39,757 bases of DNA from Mastigocoleus testarum BC008 (GCF_001456025.1 NZ_LMTZ01000009.1:1-39757), one strand, 5' to 3'; positions 18,005 through 26,818 are shown, counted from the first letter of the stretch. Numbers and translations are program-made. The notes: a model not told the origin generated them from the sequence alone.

Positions 18005-18537
18005 TTTGATTGGGTCGTTTACAGTGGATTTTCCCACGCGATCGCAATATTTTATCGCAATATTTTTAGGAACTCTCTGTTAACTAACAGCAAAGAACAA
18101 CATTGAAGAATTTCTGTGCAAATGCGAGATTATTTCCAGAAAAAGATTAATTTTGTGTGAACGAAGGTATTGGAAGTGTTGAAATTGCAAAACAATCATT
18201 CATTCACAAGGTTATTTGCTTCAAATAGTAGTTGTTAATTATACTAACTAGTGAACTGTTTGTGTAATTAATTGCACTTGAAGTAGTATTTTTAAATGTT
18301 ATTTTTTTCAGTAAGAATACCGCTTTATATTTACTTTTAGTTATAGTAAATTCAAATTACAAACTTTAAATTTTTGATTTGATATATTATTTTCATTAAA
18401 AAGCTTAAGGGTCAAAAACTTTATTTTAATAAATCTAGTAAACCTTAGTATTCTATTTTTCACAAAACTAATTCTGATTTTTGCCTTGATTTTTGTAGAT
18501 AAAGTAATTTCCTTTGTAAATTATTTTAGATGTTTTT
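18005..18537. other. gene-free spacer after cca
   Basis: It has a HIP1 site near 18040, next to a repeated ATCGCAATATTTT (about 18042 and 18056). The rest is increasingly AT-rich with stops in all frames. I see no hairpin followed by a T-run strong enough to call a terminator. Confidence 0.45.
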
Positions 18538-18753
18538 ATGGATAAACAATCCCGATATCAACTGAGAAAAAAAGAGATTTCAGAGTTCATTATTAAAAAT
18601 AGAGAAACATATAAAAAAGATAAAAGACTTCTATTTTTAATCGCAGCTTTTTGGGGTTTGCTACTTTCTCCTTTTCTTGGGTATCAAGTCATTATGTTGT
18701 TAGCAATAATGTTTTGTTTTTATAAGGTATTAGTCAATTACCTTACCTGGTAG
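18538..18753 (+). CDS. small two-helix membrane protein, unknown
   Basis: A 71-residue protein. It has a basic N-terminus of about 30 residues (RYQLRKKEISEFIIKNRETYKK) and then two hydrophobic segments, LLFLIAAFWGLLLSPFLGY (31-49) and IMLLAIMFCFYKVLV (52-66), forming a likely hairpin with both ends inside. No ribosome-binding site is evident and I do not recognise the family. The composition change from charged to hydrophobic and the clean frame favour a real gene. It stands alone between cca and the next small secreted protein gene. Confidence 0.45.
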   Translation: MDKQSRYQLRKKEISEFIIKNRETYKKDKRLLFLIAAFWGLLLSPFLGYQVIMLLAIMFCFYKVLVNYLTW

Positions 18754-18891
18754 TTTCTAAGTTGATAAATCCTAGCTACCCCTCAGAATTCCAACGATTG
18801 GAGTTAGCGTGCAAATTTAAACTACTGGCTTTTAATTATTTCTACTCATAATATAGGTAGAACATAGTTTATATAATTGTAGTTTAACCAT

Positions 18892-19293
18892 ATGAAGGTA
18901 TTTAACCATATTGCTATTTCAATAGTCATATTTGGCGTGGCGATTGGGGGGAGTTTGCCAAAATATGCTGTGGCTGCATCTTCCGAGCAGGTTTGTCGAA
19001 ATGCGATCAAACAAAAGCTGAAAGAAACTGACTTTGGTTCTCGGGGAGCTAATATTGCCAAACCTATTATTATTAGAATTGCTGAGCCAGAATTAATTAA
19101 GACAATTAAAGATGTCAATCAAGGAAATATTTCCCAAGAAGATATTCCCGACCGGATCCAAACTGACATCTCAAATCATTCTTTCTTTGTAAATAATCCT
19201 TTTAATATTCCTATTAATAAAGAAAAAGTATCTGCCAAAGTTGCGGGGGAAATTAAGCCTTTATTAAAGAAGGAATGCAAGGGAGTAAGTTGA
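18892..19293 (+). CDS. small secreted hypothetical protein
   Basis: A 133-residue protein with a clear signal peptide: MKVFNHIAISIVIFGVAIGG followed by a cleavage-like AVA-A at about 26-29. The mature part begins SSEQVCRNAIKQKLKETDF and ends KPLLKKECKG. One cysteine near each end of the mature chain could form a disulfide, which would fit a periplasmic location. The middle is helical and charged. I do not recognise the family. It converges with the dual-NTPase gene, with only 15 bases between the two stop codons, so the transcripts probably overlap. Confidence 0.6.
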   Translation: MKVFNHIAISIVIFGVAIGGSLPKYAVAASSEQVCRNAIKQKLKETDFGSRGANIAKPIIIRIAEPELIKTIKDVNQGNISQEDIPDRIQTDISNHSFFVNNPFNIPINKEKVSAKVAGEIKPLLKKECKGVS

Positions 19294-19308
19294 AAACAAG
19301 GAACCTTG

Positions 19309-21984
19309 CTATCTCTGTCCTTTACGGATCATACTTAATCCATACAAGTAAAGTTCAGCAATAGCGTAAATACGAGGAGGAGAATCGTTTGGACGCGAAC
19401 GTTCTGTAAAAATTCCAGCGTCAACCATATCTTTAATACGAAGGGCTAATTCTCCATCTTTAATACCCCATATTTCAGTCAAGCGATTTTCATCGATAGG
19501 AGAACGTTCACTCTGTAATTTATTGAGATATTCAACCAGTTCAGGATATTCGTTACGTACCTCATCTACTCGTTGCTGAGAAACATAGGGAAAAGCATCA
19601 ATTAAAGCTTTTGGACGTAAGACGATCTCAGAACTATATTCTGTGGAGAAATCCTTTTCACGTTTAACTGCTTCTTGTAATAGTAGGATTAAACTTCTAG
19701 GGAAGCAGTTTTTTTGTCCATCAGCGATACGAGTGCGAACCCAGTTATAGGTGTAAGCCTTTTTTGTGCGACCCATCCGCTCACCCCATAAAGTATATAA
19801 GCTGGTACGTAGTTGCTCTAAATTAATTGCATTAAGTCGAGCCACGGTTACCCCAAATTTTTGTTCTAAAAATTCACTTAAAGTGTTAGAACTCTTGAGA
19901 GCTTGACGTAGTACTACTCTCCAGAGGTCAGTTTCATCCCAGCGTAATTGAAGCGAACGCCCAGTATAGTGCCCTTTGTTAGTGAAGTTGAGCTGATTCC
20001 AAATATCTTCACGCAAAAATATTTTAGGAACTATTGATTTTAGGCTTGTCCCGCTTTCTAAACACCATGCTAATAATGCTTCGAGGGCTTTTCTTCTTCT
20101 AATATAATCTTTATTTGTCGAACCAAAGCCAGCATCTAGTTCATCGTAAAGCAGCCACACAACTTTTTTATTATCTCGTAACCAGCGATCAATTAAACGC
20201 AGTTCATCAGCTGCTTGGGAAGCTGCTTGCGGAGATTGGGCGCGTTCAACCAACCAAGATACGATCACAGAGTGTTGAGGATCGTCTTGAGCACTCAGTG
20301 TAAGTAACTCTCGATCTAAACTATTAAGCGAACGTAACTCAGGCAAACGGTGGCATAATTGCAAAAGTGCGTAATTTATCCAGAATATAGACCAGTTGTC
20401 TTCACCCACTTGTTGCTCGTAACTAGCTAGATCGCTACTTTCTAGGATCGGTCCTCCTAATCTGGGTTGACCGTGAGCGGCGATAAAATCAACGTTACTT
20501 AAATTTACTTCATAATGAGCCTGTTCTTTTGCTTTATCTGGTTGCTCTACAAATAATCTGAACAATAAGCTTTTACCTGTTCCTTTCGCACCTCGAATTA
20601 GCCAGTTTTTATTACTTAAAAATTTAGGAAAATCTTCTGTACGTTGAAATATATTCGGTATATTCTCAGCTTCTAATTCTTGTGCCGTTGCTGCATCAAA
20701 GCGTAATTCATTTAAAATATTTGTACGGTTAAAAATATTTGTATTAGTCGCTAATTCAGTCTTAACATCTGCCAAACTAGCCTCAATAGCATCAGCGATT
20801 GGCAAATAGTTGGTAAGTAAACTGTTTGGTAGATTTACCAGACTAGACAAAGTTGTAATATTAAGATTATATGGAATTTCATAATAAAGCTCTTTGATAG
20901 TTATTTCATCAGGTAAACCCCAATTATCTGCAATCCAATCTTCAACTTTTGTTATCCAAGCTTGGTATTGCTGTGATGCTACTGCAGGCATAGGTGTAAG
21001 TAGAAAGCGAATATCGGGTTTAGCCTGATATTGGTTTTGTTTTCGAATACCTTGCACAACCCAACGTAGTCCTTCAAAGCTTTGATCGGTGGGTGAAAAG
21101 CAAATGATTGCAGTATCTGCTAAATCGAAGAGCGCGATCGCACTTATATCACTGAAGCCAGGACGTGCATCAATCAAAATTACATCTGGATTTAAGGAAG
21201 TTTTTATATCTTCCATCAGCTGTTCGATTGGATTATTTGCACCCTTATAAAAATTTTCTAAAGTTTGTCGGTCAAGATCGGCTAAACGATGTATGTAATT
21301 TTCATCATATTCTCCAACGGGAACTAAAAAAAGTTCGCCACGAGTAGGTAACTTAATTTGAGAAATACAACTTTCTATTTTGGGAATATTTTGATCTGGT
21401 GTTAGATAGCGTTGATGTAAGTAATCTAAAACGCCATATTGTTCTTCATTGATTTTTTCGATATCGGGGTCAAATAAAATTGAAATTCCAGGTGCTTCTA
21501 AATCAAAATCTACCATCACAACCCGACGATTACGAGTTGCGAGAACACCTGCGACCATTCCCAAAGCTGTGGAACGACCCACACCTCCTTTAAAAGAGTA
21601 AAAAGTAACAATTTGAGGTGTTTTGGTCGGGTTATCTTCATCTAAAATTGCTGGTTGGTCAGGTTCTGGAGCCATTAAAATATCTGACCACAAAGGTAAT
21701 TGTATATATTCTGGAGAATTATCAGTAACTTCTTTTGGAGTTAGTAGATCGTAGCCAGCAATTGGGTATTGACCAAGATTAGTATTTATGACTTTGAGAA
21801 GCTTATCTGTTTTTTGTTCTCGTTCTTCTAATGATTTATTCTCGAAAGAATTTGTAATTATCCGAATGTTTAACCATCCCAGTGATGTACGTTTAACCTT
21901 TATTTGTGCTTCTGGATCTTCACGCTTGAACTCACGATTTAGATGTTCTTCAATATGAAGGGGCGATGTAACTTGGTTAATCAT
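19309..21984 (-). CDS. fusion of KGGVGR-type MinD/ParA NTPase with a second P-loop ATPase
   Basis: An 891-residue protein. Residues 1-120 form a small N-terminal domain. The first NTPase (about 124-400) has the deviant Walker A KGGVGRST at 132-139, where the usual T/K is replaced by R, then VVMVDFDLEAPG (155-166) and VILIDARPGFSD (268-279), as in the MinD/ParA group. The second (about 440-760) has RGAKGTGKS (464-472) and a Walker B-like LLYDELD (611-617) and resembles AAA/STAND-type ATPases. The last 65 residues (DENRLTEIWGIKDGELALRIKDM and on) look like a winged helix. It is translated with the HEPN-like gene by an ATGA overlap and has its own GGGGAGA site. No transmembrane segment is seen. 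ParA-like KGGVGR proteins occur in putative bacterial conflict and signalling loci, so a sensor-switch role with the HEPN partner is inference. Confidence 0.85.
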   Translation of the reverse strand: MINQVTSPLHIEEHLNREFKREDPEAQIKVKRTSLGWLNIRIITNSFENKSLEEREQKTDKLLKVINTNLGQYPIAGYDLLTPKEVTDNSPEYIQLPLWSDILMAPEPDQPAILDEDNPTKTPQIVTFYSFKGGVGRSTALGMVAGVLATRNRRVVMVDFDLEAPGISILFDPDIEKINEEQYGVLDYLHQRYLTPDQNIPKIESCISQIKLPTRGELFLVPVGEYDENYIHRLADLDRQTLENFYKGANNPIEQLMEDIKTSLNPDVILIDARPGFSDISAIALFDLADTAIICFSPTDQSFEGLRWVVQGIRKQNQYQAKPDIRFLLTPMPAVASQQYQAWITKVEDWIADNWGLPDEITIKELYYEIPYNLNITTLSSLVNLPNSLLTNYLPIADAIEASLADVKTELATNTNIFNRTNILNELRFDAATAQELEAENIPNIFQRTEDFPKFLSNKNWLIRGAKGTGKSLLFRLFVEQPDKAKEQAHYEVNLSNVDFIAAHGQPRLGGPILESSDLASYEQQVGEDNWSIFWINYALLQLCHRLPELRSLNSLDRELLTLSAQDDPQHSVIVSWLVERAQSPQAASQAADELRLIDRWLRDNKKVVWLLYDELDAGFGSTNKDYIRRRKALEALLAWCLESGTSLKSIVPKIFLREDIWNQLNFTNKGHYTGRSLQLRWDETDLWRVVLRQALKSSNTLSEFLEQKFGVTVARLNAINLEQLRTSLYTLWGERMGRTKKAYTYNWVRTRIADGQKNCFPRSLILLLQEAVKREKDFSTEYSSEIVLRPKALIDAFPYVSQQRVDEVRNEYPELVEYLNKLQSERSPIDENRLTEIWGIKDGELALRIKDMVDAGIFTERSRPNDSPPRIYAIAELYLYGLSMIRKGQR

Positions 21985-22427
21985 GATGTCTCCCCTTGTT
22001 GACTCATTAGCAATCCATGTAATGTTTTCACTGCTTGTATGAAGCGTTGACTTTCTATCTCATCTCCCATTTTTTCGGAATAGCGTAATTCGTCATTACG
22101 CCACAGGGATGAAACTGTATTCCACGCATTACGATAAACATTGGTGCGATCTAAAGCAATAGCACGTTGTAATTTAGGCAAATCCCTCGATAATTTTGTC
22201 AAACTATGTAATTCTGAACCTTGTAGACCATTTTTAAATATTTGAGTATCCTTAAAGTTATTTTTAGCTTCCATGTAACAAATTAAGGACTTCAGAGAGC
22301 ATTCAATCGCGTAACCACCAAGATAAATAGAACCAGCCCAACGCTTACAGCCATGCAAAGCGATCGCATCTTCAAGTCGACGACGAGAAGCACCTAGTTG
22401 ACAACGTCGATCAAAAGTGTCTGCCAA
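21981..22427 (-). CDS. HEPN-like domain protein, partner of the dual NTPase
   Basis: A 148-residue all-helical protein. It has RWAGSIYLGGYAIECSLKSLI, the typical helix of HEPN-family proteins, then SELHSLTKL and a W....RYSE-type segment (SLWRNDELRYSE). HEPN proteins are often RNases of toxin or defence systems, but the RNase motif R-x4-6-H is not visible here, so this may be a non-catalytic or adaptor form. Start: AAGGAG lies six bases before a TTG at 22427; the TTG at 22442 that opens the longer frame overlaps this site and is less likely. The stop codon overlaps the start of the NTPase gene (ATGA), so the two proteins are made together and probably in fixed ratio. The family call is by pattern only. 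Confidence 0.7.
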   Translation of the reverse strand: MADTFDRRCQLGASRRRLEDAIALHGCKRWAGSIYLGGYAIECSLKSLICYMEAKNNFKDTQIFKNGLQGSELHSLTKLSRDLPKLQRAIALDRTNVYRNAWNTVSSLWRNDELRYSEKMGDEIESQRFIQAVKTLHGLLMSQQGETS

Positions 22428-22528
22428 ATAAATCTCCTTCAAAACTATTCTAATTTTTTGGTGAGTTGCTAATTTCTAGCATAAATCTTAAAACCTTTTA
22501 AATTAGCAACTGTAGTTATTATGAACTA

Positions 22529-22606
22529 TTAAACCCTCACCCCTTCCAACTCTTCATCGCTCAAATCATACAATTCCCGCAAATTCTGCAATTTATCATC
22601 ACTGAC
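22529..22606 (-). pseudogene. orphan 3' end of a second chlH-like gene
   Basis: The minus strand encodes VSDDKLQNLRELYDLSDEEL and EGVRV followed by a stop. The intact chlH at 23006 ends VSDEKLQKLRELYDLSDEEL and EGVEM. Over 68 aligned bases I count seven differences, several of them synonymous. Homology stops at about 22606, just before the codons that would match FWE. It is a 26-codon relic, not an expressed gene. The synonymous pattern suggests the donor was once a functional paralogue and not a fresh copy. Confidence 0.85.
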
Positions 22607-22772
22607 TATTCCTTAGTGTCATTTTTATACTTGAAAATCACACTTCAAGTTAAAATAAATGCATCCAGCAAATGATTTGAAATCTGAATTGCGAAGTACT
22701 ATCCCAAAGGTACTCAGATGAGACCGAAGAAAATAACGTTAATGGTGAGAATTTAGAGATTTAGTCATTATT

Positions 22773-22864
22773 AGGACTTACGCACTCGTTACCAATTTCC
22801 AATGGTTTGGGATTGCTTCCTATCGTCGCAATGACCGCATTTACGTTGTCCGTGCGTAAGTCTT
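22773..22864. mobile_element. MITE-like element with GGACTTACGCAC ends
   Basis: AGGACTTACGCAC (22773-22785) is inverted at 22852-22864 (GTGCGTAAGTCTT) with one mismatch. The 92-base span has no gene. Elements with the GGACTTACGCA terminus are familiar from many cyanobacterial genomes and are presumed to be moved by a transposase encoded elsewhere. It sits between the orphan chlH tail and the intact chlH. A short A/T target duplication is possible but not provable. Confidence 0.75.
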
Positions 22865-23005
22865 GATTATTAAAAATCGTTCCCCCATCCTTCCTGCTAA
22901 AATTCCTGCACTTTCTCCTCAGGGTCAAAATCCAACTGGGGATTCCACTTCAGTGCTGCGCAAAATTTATCAATTTCTATCTCAATATTTGTATTTTTGG
23001 CTTCT

Positions 23006-26000
23006 TCACATTTCTACCCCTTCCAATTCTTCATCGCTCAAATCGTACAATTCCCGCAGTTTCTGCAACTTCTCATCACTAACTTCCCAAAAACCCCGTC
23101 CGTGGGCTTCTAGCATTCTCGCTACAATGTTACGAAACGCCTCAGGATTACTTTTACGCAATTTCTCCGCCATTTCTGCATCTAAAGCATAGGTATCTGC
23201 GGCTTGGTCGTATACCCAATCATCAGTAAAATCAGCAGTACCACCCCAACCAATTAAGGCTGTCATACGTTGGGAAATTTCGTAAGCACCACCGGAACCC
23301 TGATCCGCCATAGCTTGCGCCCATTTAGGGTTTAACAATTTGCTGCGATATTCCATTCGCAATAAATCGTCTAAGTCTCGGGGGGTAGTATCTTTAGAAA
23401 AGCTTTCCACAAAACTGGTTGTGACTTTTTTCCCGGTTTGTTTTTCTGCAGCTTTCTTTAAACCGCCAGTATTAGCGTAATATTCCTGAATATCAGTTAA
23501 ACCGTATTCAACCGAATCAATTTCTTGGACAATGCGATCGGTACTTTGCAGCAACTGAGTTAAAACTTCCGGACGTGCTTGTCCTTTATCTTCTCTACCG
23601 TAACTAAAAACATTCCGACCTTGCCAAGTATTTCCTAATTCTTCCCCTGATTCCCAATTCCCATCAACTACCTGGTCGTTTACTAAAGAACCAAAATCAC
23701 CCGCAGGGTTGGAAAATAATCTTGCAGATACGTTTTCTACTCCTTGCGCTTGTAATGCTAAAGCATGTTTTTTGATAAAATTCTGGTCTTCTGGTTCGTC
23801 TGCGATCGCAGCACGTTGAAACAAATCATCTAATAATTCAATAATATTCACAAAACTATCGCGGAAAATCCCCGATAAATTTCCTAAGACATCAATGCGC
23901 GGATGTCCTACCTCAGCTAAAGGTTTGAGTTCGTAACGGACAATTCTTCCGGTACCTTCTTTCACCGGTTCTGCACCAACTAATTCCAGGAGAATACCTA
24001 AAGATTCACCTTTAGTTTTAATTGCATCCAAACCCCACAACATAACTGCTACGGTTTCTGGATAACTTCCTTCTTGTTGCAAATGCTGACTAATAATTTT
24101 CTTTGCAATTTCCCGTCCCCGTTCGTAAGCGCCAGGAGAAGGCATACGATAGGGATCTAAGGCATGAATATTTCTTCCTGTCGGTAACACACCAGGACCA
24201 TCCCGTAACAAATCTCCTCCCGGTGCGGGGGGAATATATTCTCCGTTCAAACCCCGTAACAAATTTGTTAATTCATCCGTACTCTGCATTAACAGATCGT
24301 GAACTAGCTTTTTGTGTTCGTGTTTGTCTGAGTCTTCCTGTATTTCTACTTCTTCTAACTCTTCTTCGCCAAAGTAAGCTTCTAAATACGACCGCATGTC
24401 TTCTTCGTTCGGTGCTTCACCCAACACATGTAACCCAGAGGAAAACAGGCGATTTTCCAAGACCTGCAAATATTCGTATAAATCTACCAAATAATCCCTA
24501 AAAGCGCGATCGCTGAACATGCGCACATTTTCTGGACTGAAGGGAATACCCAAACGCTTTGCTTCTGTAAACGGACAATCTGCATCTAAACCCGTATCCA
24601 CAATCTTTTTGCAAATTGCTTCTTTGAGAGCATAATTCTTTTCTGGATCTTCCCGATACTCAGAAATTAAATCCCGCAGTACTACCAATTCTTTATACAG
24701 TCCCGCACGACCGTAAGGCGGTACATTGTGGGAAATTAATACCCCATAACCGCGACGCTTTGCCAAAATTGATTCAGAAGGATTATTTGCCGCATATATG
24801 TATAAATTTGGTAAATCTCCCAACAAAATATCCGACCAAGAATAACCAGTATTACCCAAAGGCGAACCGGGTAACCATTCTACCGTTCCATGCATTCCAA
24901 AATGAACGATCGCATCTGCGGAAAACTCGTTTTGCAACCACTTATAATAAGCTGCATATTGGGGATGGGGTGTTAAATCCCGTTCAAACATTAACCGCAT
25001 TGGATCCCCTTGGATTCCCAAAGGTGGTTGTACCCCAATCCACACATTTCCTAGTTGAATTCCACCAATCTGTAGCTCATTATCAAAGGTTTTAATACTA
25101 GTACCAGTTAAAGATTTCCACTGTTTTTCGATCCGAGAAGTACCCAAATATCCCAACCATTGCTCTAAACTACGAGCGTTGACACTAGAACCTACTCGGC
25201 GATTATCGTCATTAGCATGAACTTGAGATATATTTTGAGATGCAAATTCTTCTTTGTTGACCGGATTTTCATCTGCTTCCTTAACCCAACGAATTAATTC
25301 TTCAGGATCTTGGGGTAATTCACCAACATCATAACCTTGGTCTTTTAATGAATGTAAGAATTTTAATAGACTGCGAGGAACATTTAATAATGCAGCAGTA
25401 CCCGTAGCCCCATATCCAGGGGGAAAACCATAGAGAATAATCGCAATTTTTCGTTCAGATGCTGGTTTTTGTCTGAGATTTACCCAGCTTTGGACTCGAC
25501 CGATTAATCTTTGCACCCGTTCGGGAACTAGATAAATATCTTCTCCCACCAAACCACCCAAAGGAACAGTATCAATCGCTCCATCTAATTCCGGTAAAGC
25601 ATATAAAACCACACTTTGCAATCCACCAATTCCCTGACGCGTCCAGGAATGAATATCTTGAATTAACAACGGTGCAGCAACAATATAAGGTACATTTTTA
25701 GCAGTAAGAATATTTACAGCAATTTGGGTTTGACGTCCCGCTTCCATGGAACCTGCGGGACCACCCACCAAAGGAAAACCAATGGTAGAAACAATTCCAT
25801 CGACTTTTACTGCTTCCTTAGATAAAGAAAGAGTTTCCACCTTACCTTGCTGACGTTGCTGAGTTTCATATTCAGTTGTCATCCAGTCTCTCACAGCAAC
25901 ATGTCCTTCTACACCATTAATGAAAATCGGTAAAGGAATTAAACCCGCAGCCTCAAAACGGCGAATTAACTGGGGAATATATGGTTGTTTGGTAATAACG

Positions 26001-26818
26001 TGTTTACGGTAAAGAAGGATTCCGATGACTGGGGATTGGGGATTTGCGATTGGGGATTTGCGATTTGGAATTGGCGATTTGGAATTGGTAATTTCTTGCT
26101 TTTGAATTTTGACTTTTGACTTTTGACTTGCTATCGGGGATTGGTTACTTTGGTACCACTCCAAATACTCGCGGGGAGATTCGAAGTAACCTTGATAATC
26201 AGGATGTAATAACCCCATATTCGGAGTTTCTATTGGTTGGGGAATATCACCAACTTGCAAATCTAAATATTTTTCTGCTAGTGTCCAGAACAAAGCAGCA
26301 ACATTCTCAGAACCACCAGCATTCCAATAACCATAAATAATTAACCAGTTGCGCAGGTCTTGTACCTTCTGGACTGGAACATACTTTAATAATTTAGGAC
26401 CAACCTTTAAAAAACTAATATAACCGGCTAATTTATCTTCTTCCCGTCCATTACCAAACTTATCAAGGATAAATTTTACTGGTTTGGGCATTCCTTTCGG
26501 CTTATCACCAATGGAAAATGCACCAATTTTCGTGCAACTCATCAGTTCCAATGCGGACTCAAACACCAAACGGATGGGAATCTTACCAATGCGATCGCGA
26601 ATCCACAAAACTTGGTCGTAGTCAAATAATAAACTGGCGAAAAACACATCTGCACCATCAAGTGCTGCTTCCACCTCAGCCCGTTTAGTATTGATATCCC
26701 TGTCGCTAAATACCCGAATATCTAATTGCGGACAGCGAGATATCGCCACTTTTGCTGCTTTACGGTACAAGTCAGCATTGAAAGATTCAAACCCTGCGAG
26801 TAAGACGATGCGTTTCAT
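23006..26818 (-). CDS. chlH: magnesium chelatase subunit H family protein (porphyrin-binding)
   Basis: A 1270-residue protein. The N-terminal about 160 residues (MKRIVLLAGFESFNADLYRK and on) correspond to the DUF3479 domain of magnesium chelatase H. FVFESALELM-like, GDKPKGMPKPVKFILDKF, GREEDKLAGYISFLK and DLRNWLIIYGYWNAGGSENVA are typical of ChlH/BchH and less so of CobN. Later motifs include AAPLLIQDIHSWTRQGIGGLQ, HFGMHGTVEWLPG and GGAYEISQRMTALIGWGG. ChlH binds protoporphyrin IX and, with ChlI and ChlD, inserts Mg2+ in chlorophyll synthesis. ChlI and ChlD are not in this window. Residues 224-262 are a low-complexity insertion encoded by an STRR array. The N-terminus differs from the canonical cyanobacterial ChlH that I recall (about 1330 residues), so this may be a second ChlH copy of the genome. 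Confidence 0.88.
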   Translation of the reverse strand: MKRIVLLAGFESFNADLYRKAAKVAISRCPQLDIRVFSDRDINTKRAEVEAALDGADVFFASLLFDYDQVLWIRDRIGKIPIRLVFESALELMSCTKIGAFSIGDKPKGMPKPVKFILDKFGNGREEDKLAGYISFLKVGPKLLKYVPVQKVQDLRNWLIIYGYWNAGGSENVAALFWTLAEKYLDLQVGDIPQPIETPNMGLLHPDYQGYFESPREYLEWYQSNQSPIASQKSKVKIQKQEITNSKSPIPNRKSPIANPQSPVIGILLYRKHVITKQPYIPQLIRRFEAAGLIPLPIFINGVEGHVAVRDWMTTEYETQQRQQGKVETLSLSKEAVKVDGIVSTIGFPLVGGPAGSMEAGRQTQIAVNILTAKNVPYIVAAPLLIQDIHSWTRQGIGGLQSVVLYALPELDGAIDTVPLGGLVGEDIYLVPERVQRLIGRVQSWVNLRQKPASERKIAIILYGFPPGYGATGTAALLNVPRSLLKFLHSLKDQGYDVGELPQDPEELIRWVKEADENPVNKEEFASQNISQVHANDDNRRVGSSVNARSLEQWLGYLGTSRIEKQWKSLTGTSIKTFDNELQIGGIQLGNVWIGVQPPLGIQGDPMRLMFERDLTPHPQYAAYYKWLQNEFSADAIVHFGMHGTVEWLPGSPLGNTGYSWSDILLGDLPNLYIYAANNPSESILAKRRGYGVLISHNVPPYGRAGLYKELVVLRDLISEYREDPEKNYALKEAICKKIVDTGLDADCPFTEAKRLGIPFSPENVRMFSDRAFRDYLVDLYEYLQVLENRLFSSGLHVLGEAPNEEDMRSYLEAYFGEEELEEVEIQEDSDKHEHKKLVHDLLMQSTDELTNLLRGLNGEYIPPAPGGDLLRDGPGVLPTGRNIHALDPYRMPSPGAYERGREIAKKIISQHLQQEGSYPETVAVMLWGLDAIKTKGESLGILLELVGAEPVKEGTGRIVRYELKPLAEVGHPRIDVLGNLSGIFRDSFVNIIELLDDLFQRAAIADEPEDQNFIKKHALALQAQGVENVSARLFSNPAGDFGSLVNDQVVDGNWESGEELGNTWQGRNVFSYGREDKGQARPEVLTQLLQSTDRIVQEIDSVEYGLTDIQEYYANTGGLKKAAEKQTGKKVTTSFVESFSKDTTPRDLDDLLRMEYRSKLLNPKWAQAMADQGSGGAYEISQRMTALIGWGGTADFTDDWVYDQAADTYALDAEMAEKLRKSNPEAFRNIVARMLEAHGRGFWEVSDEKLQKLRELYDLSDEELEGVEM
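26031..26142. repeat. STRR heptad array inside chlH
   Basis: Nine heptads at 26031-26093 are of the GGGGATT/TGCGATT/TGGAATT kind. They are followed by three TTTTGAC heptads at 26107-26127 and another GGGGATT at 26136-26142. Three heptads equal seven codons, so the array stays in frame and yields a seven-residue repeat (SKSPIPN, RKSPIAN). It lies in a linker of the protein. Confidence 0.85.

Noticed and set aside
22863..23192. Plus-strand frame overlapping the chlH 3' end
   Set aside because: It is antisense to chlH over most of its length. A protein-like minus-strand stretch (IDKFCAALKWNPQLDFDPEE) in 22900-22990 was also looked at, but it has no start and a stop soon after.
23006..26818. Cobaltochelatase CobN instead of ChlH
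   Set aside because: The N-terminal 200 residues (GDKPKGMPKPVKFILDKF, DLRNWLIIYGYWNAGG) follow the ChlH pattern and not CobN.
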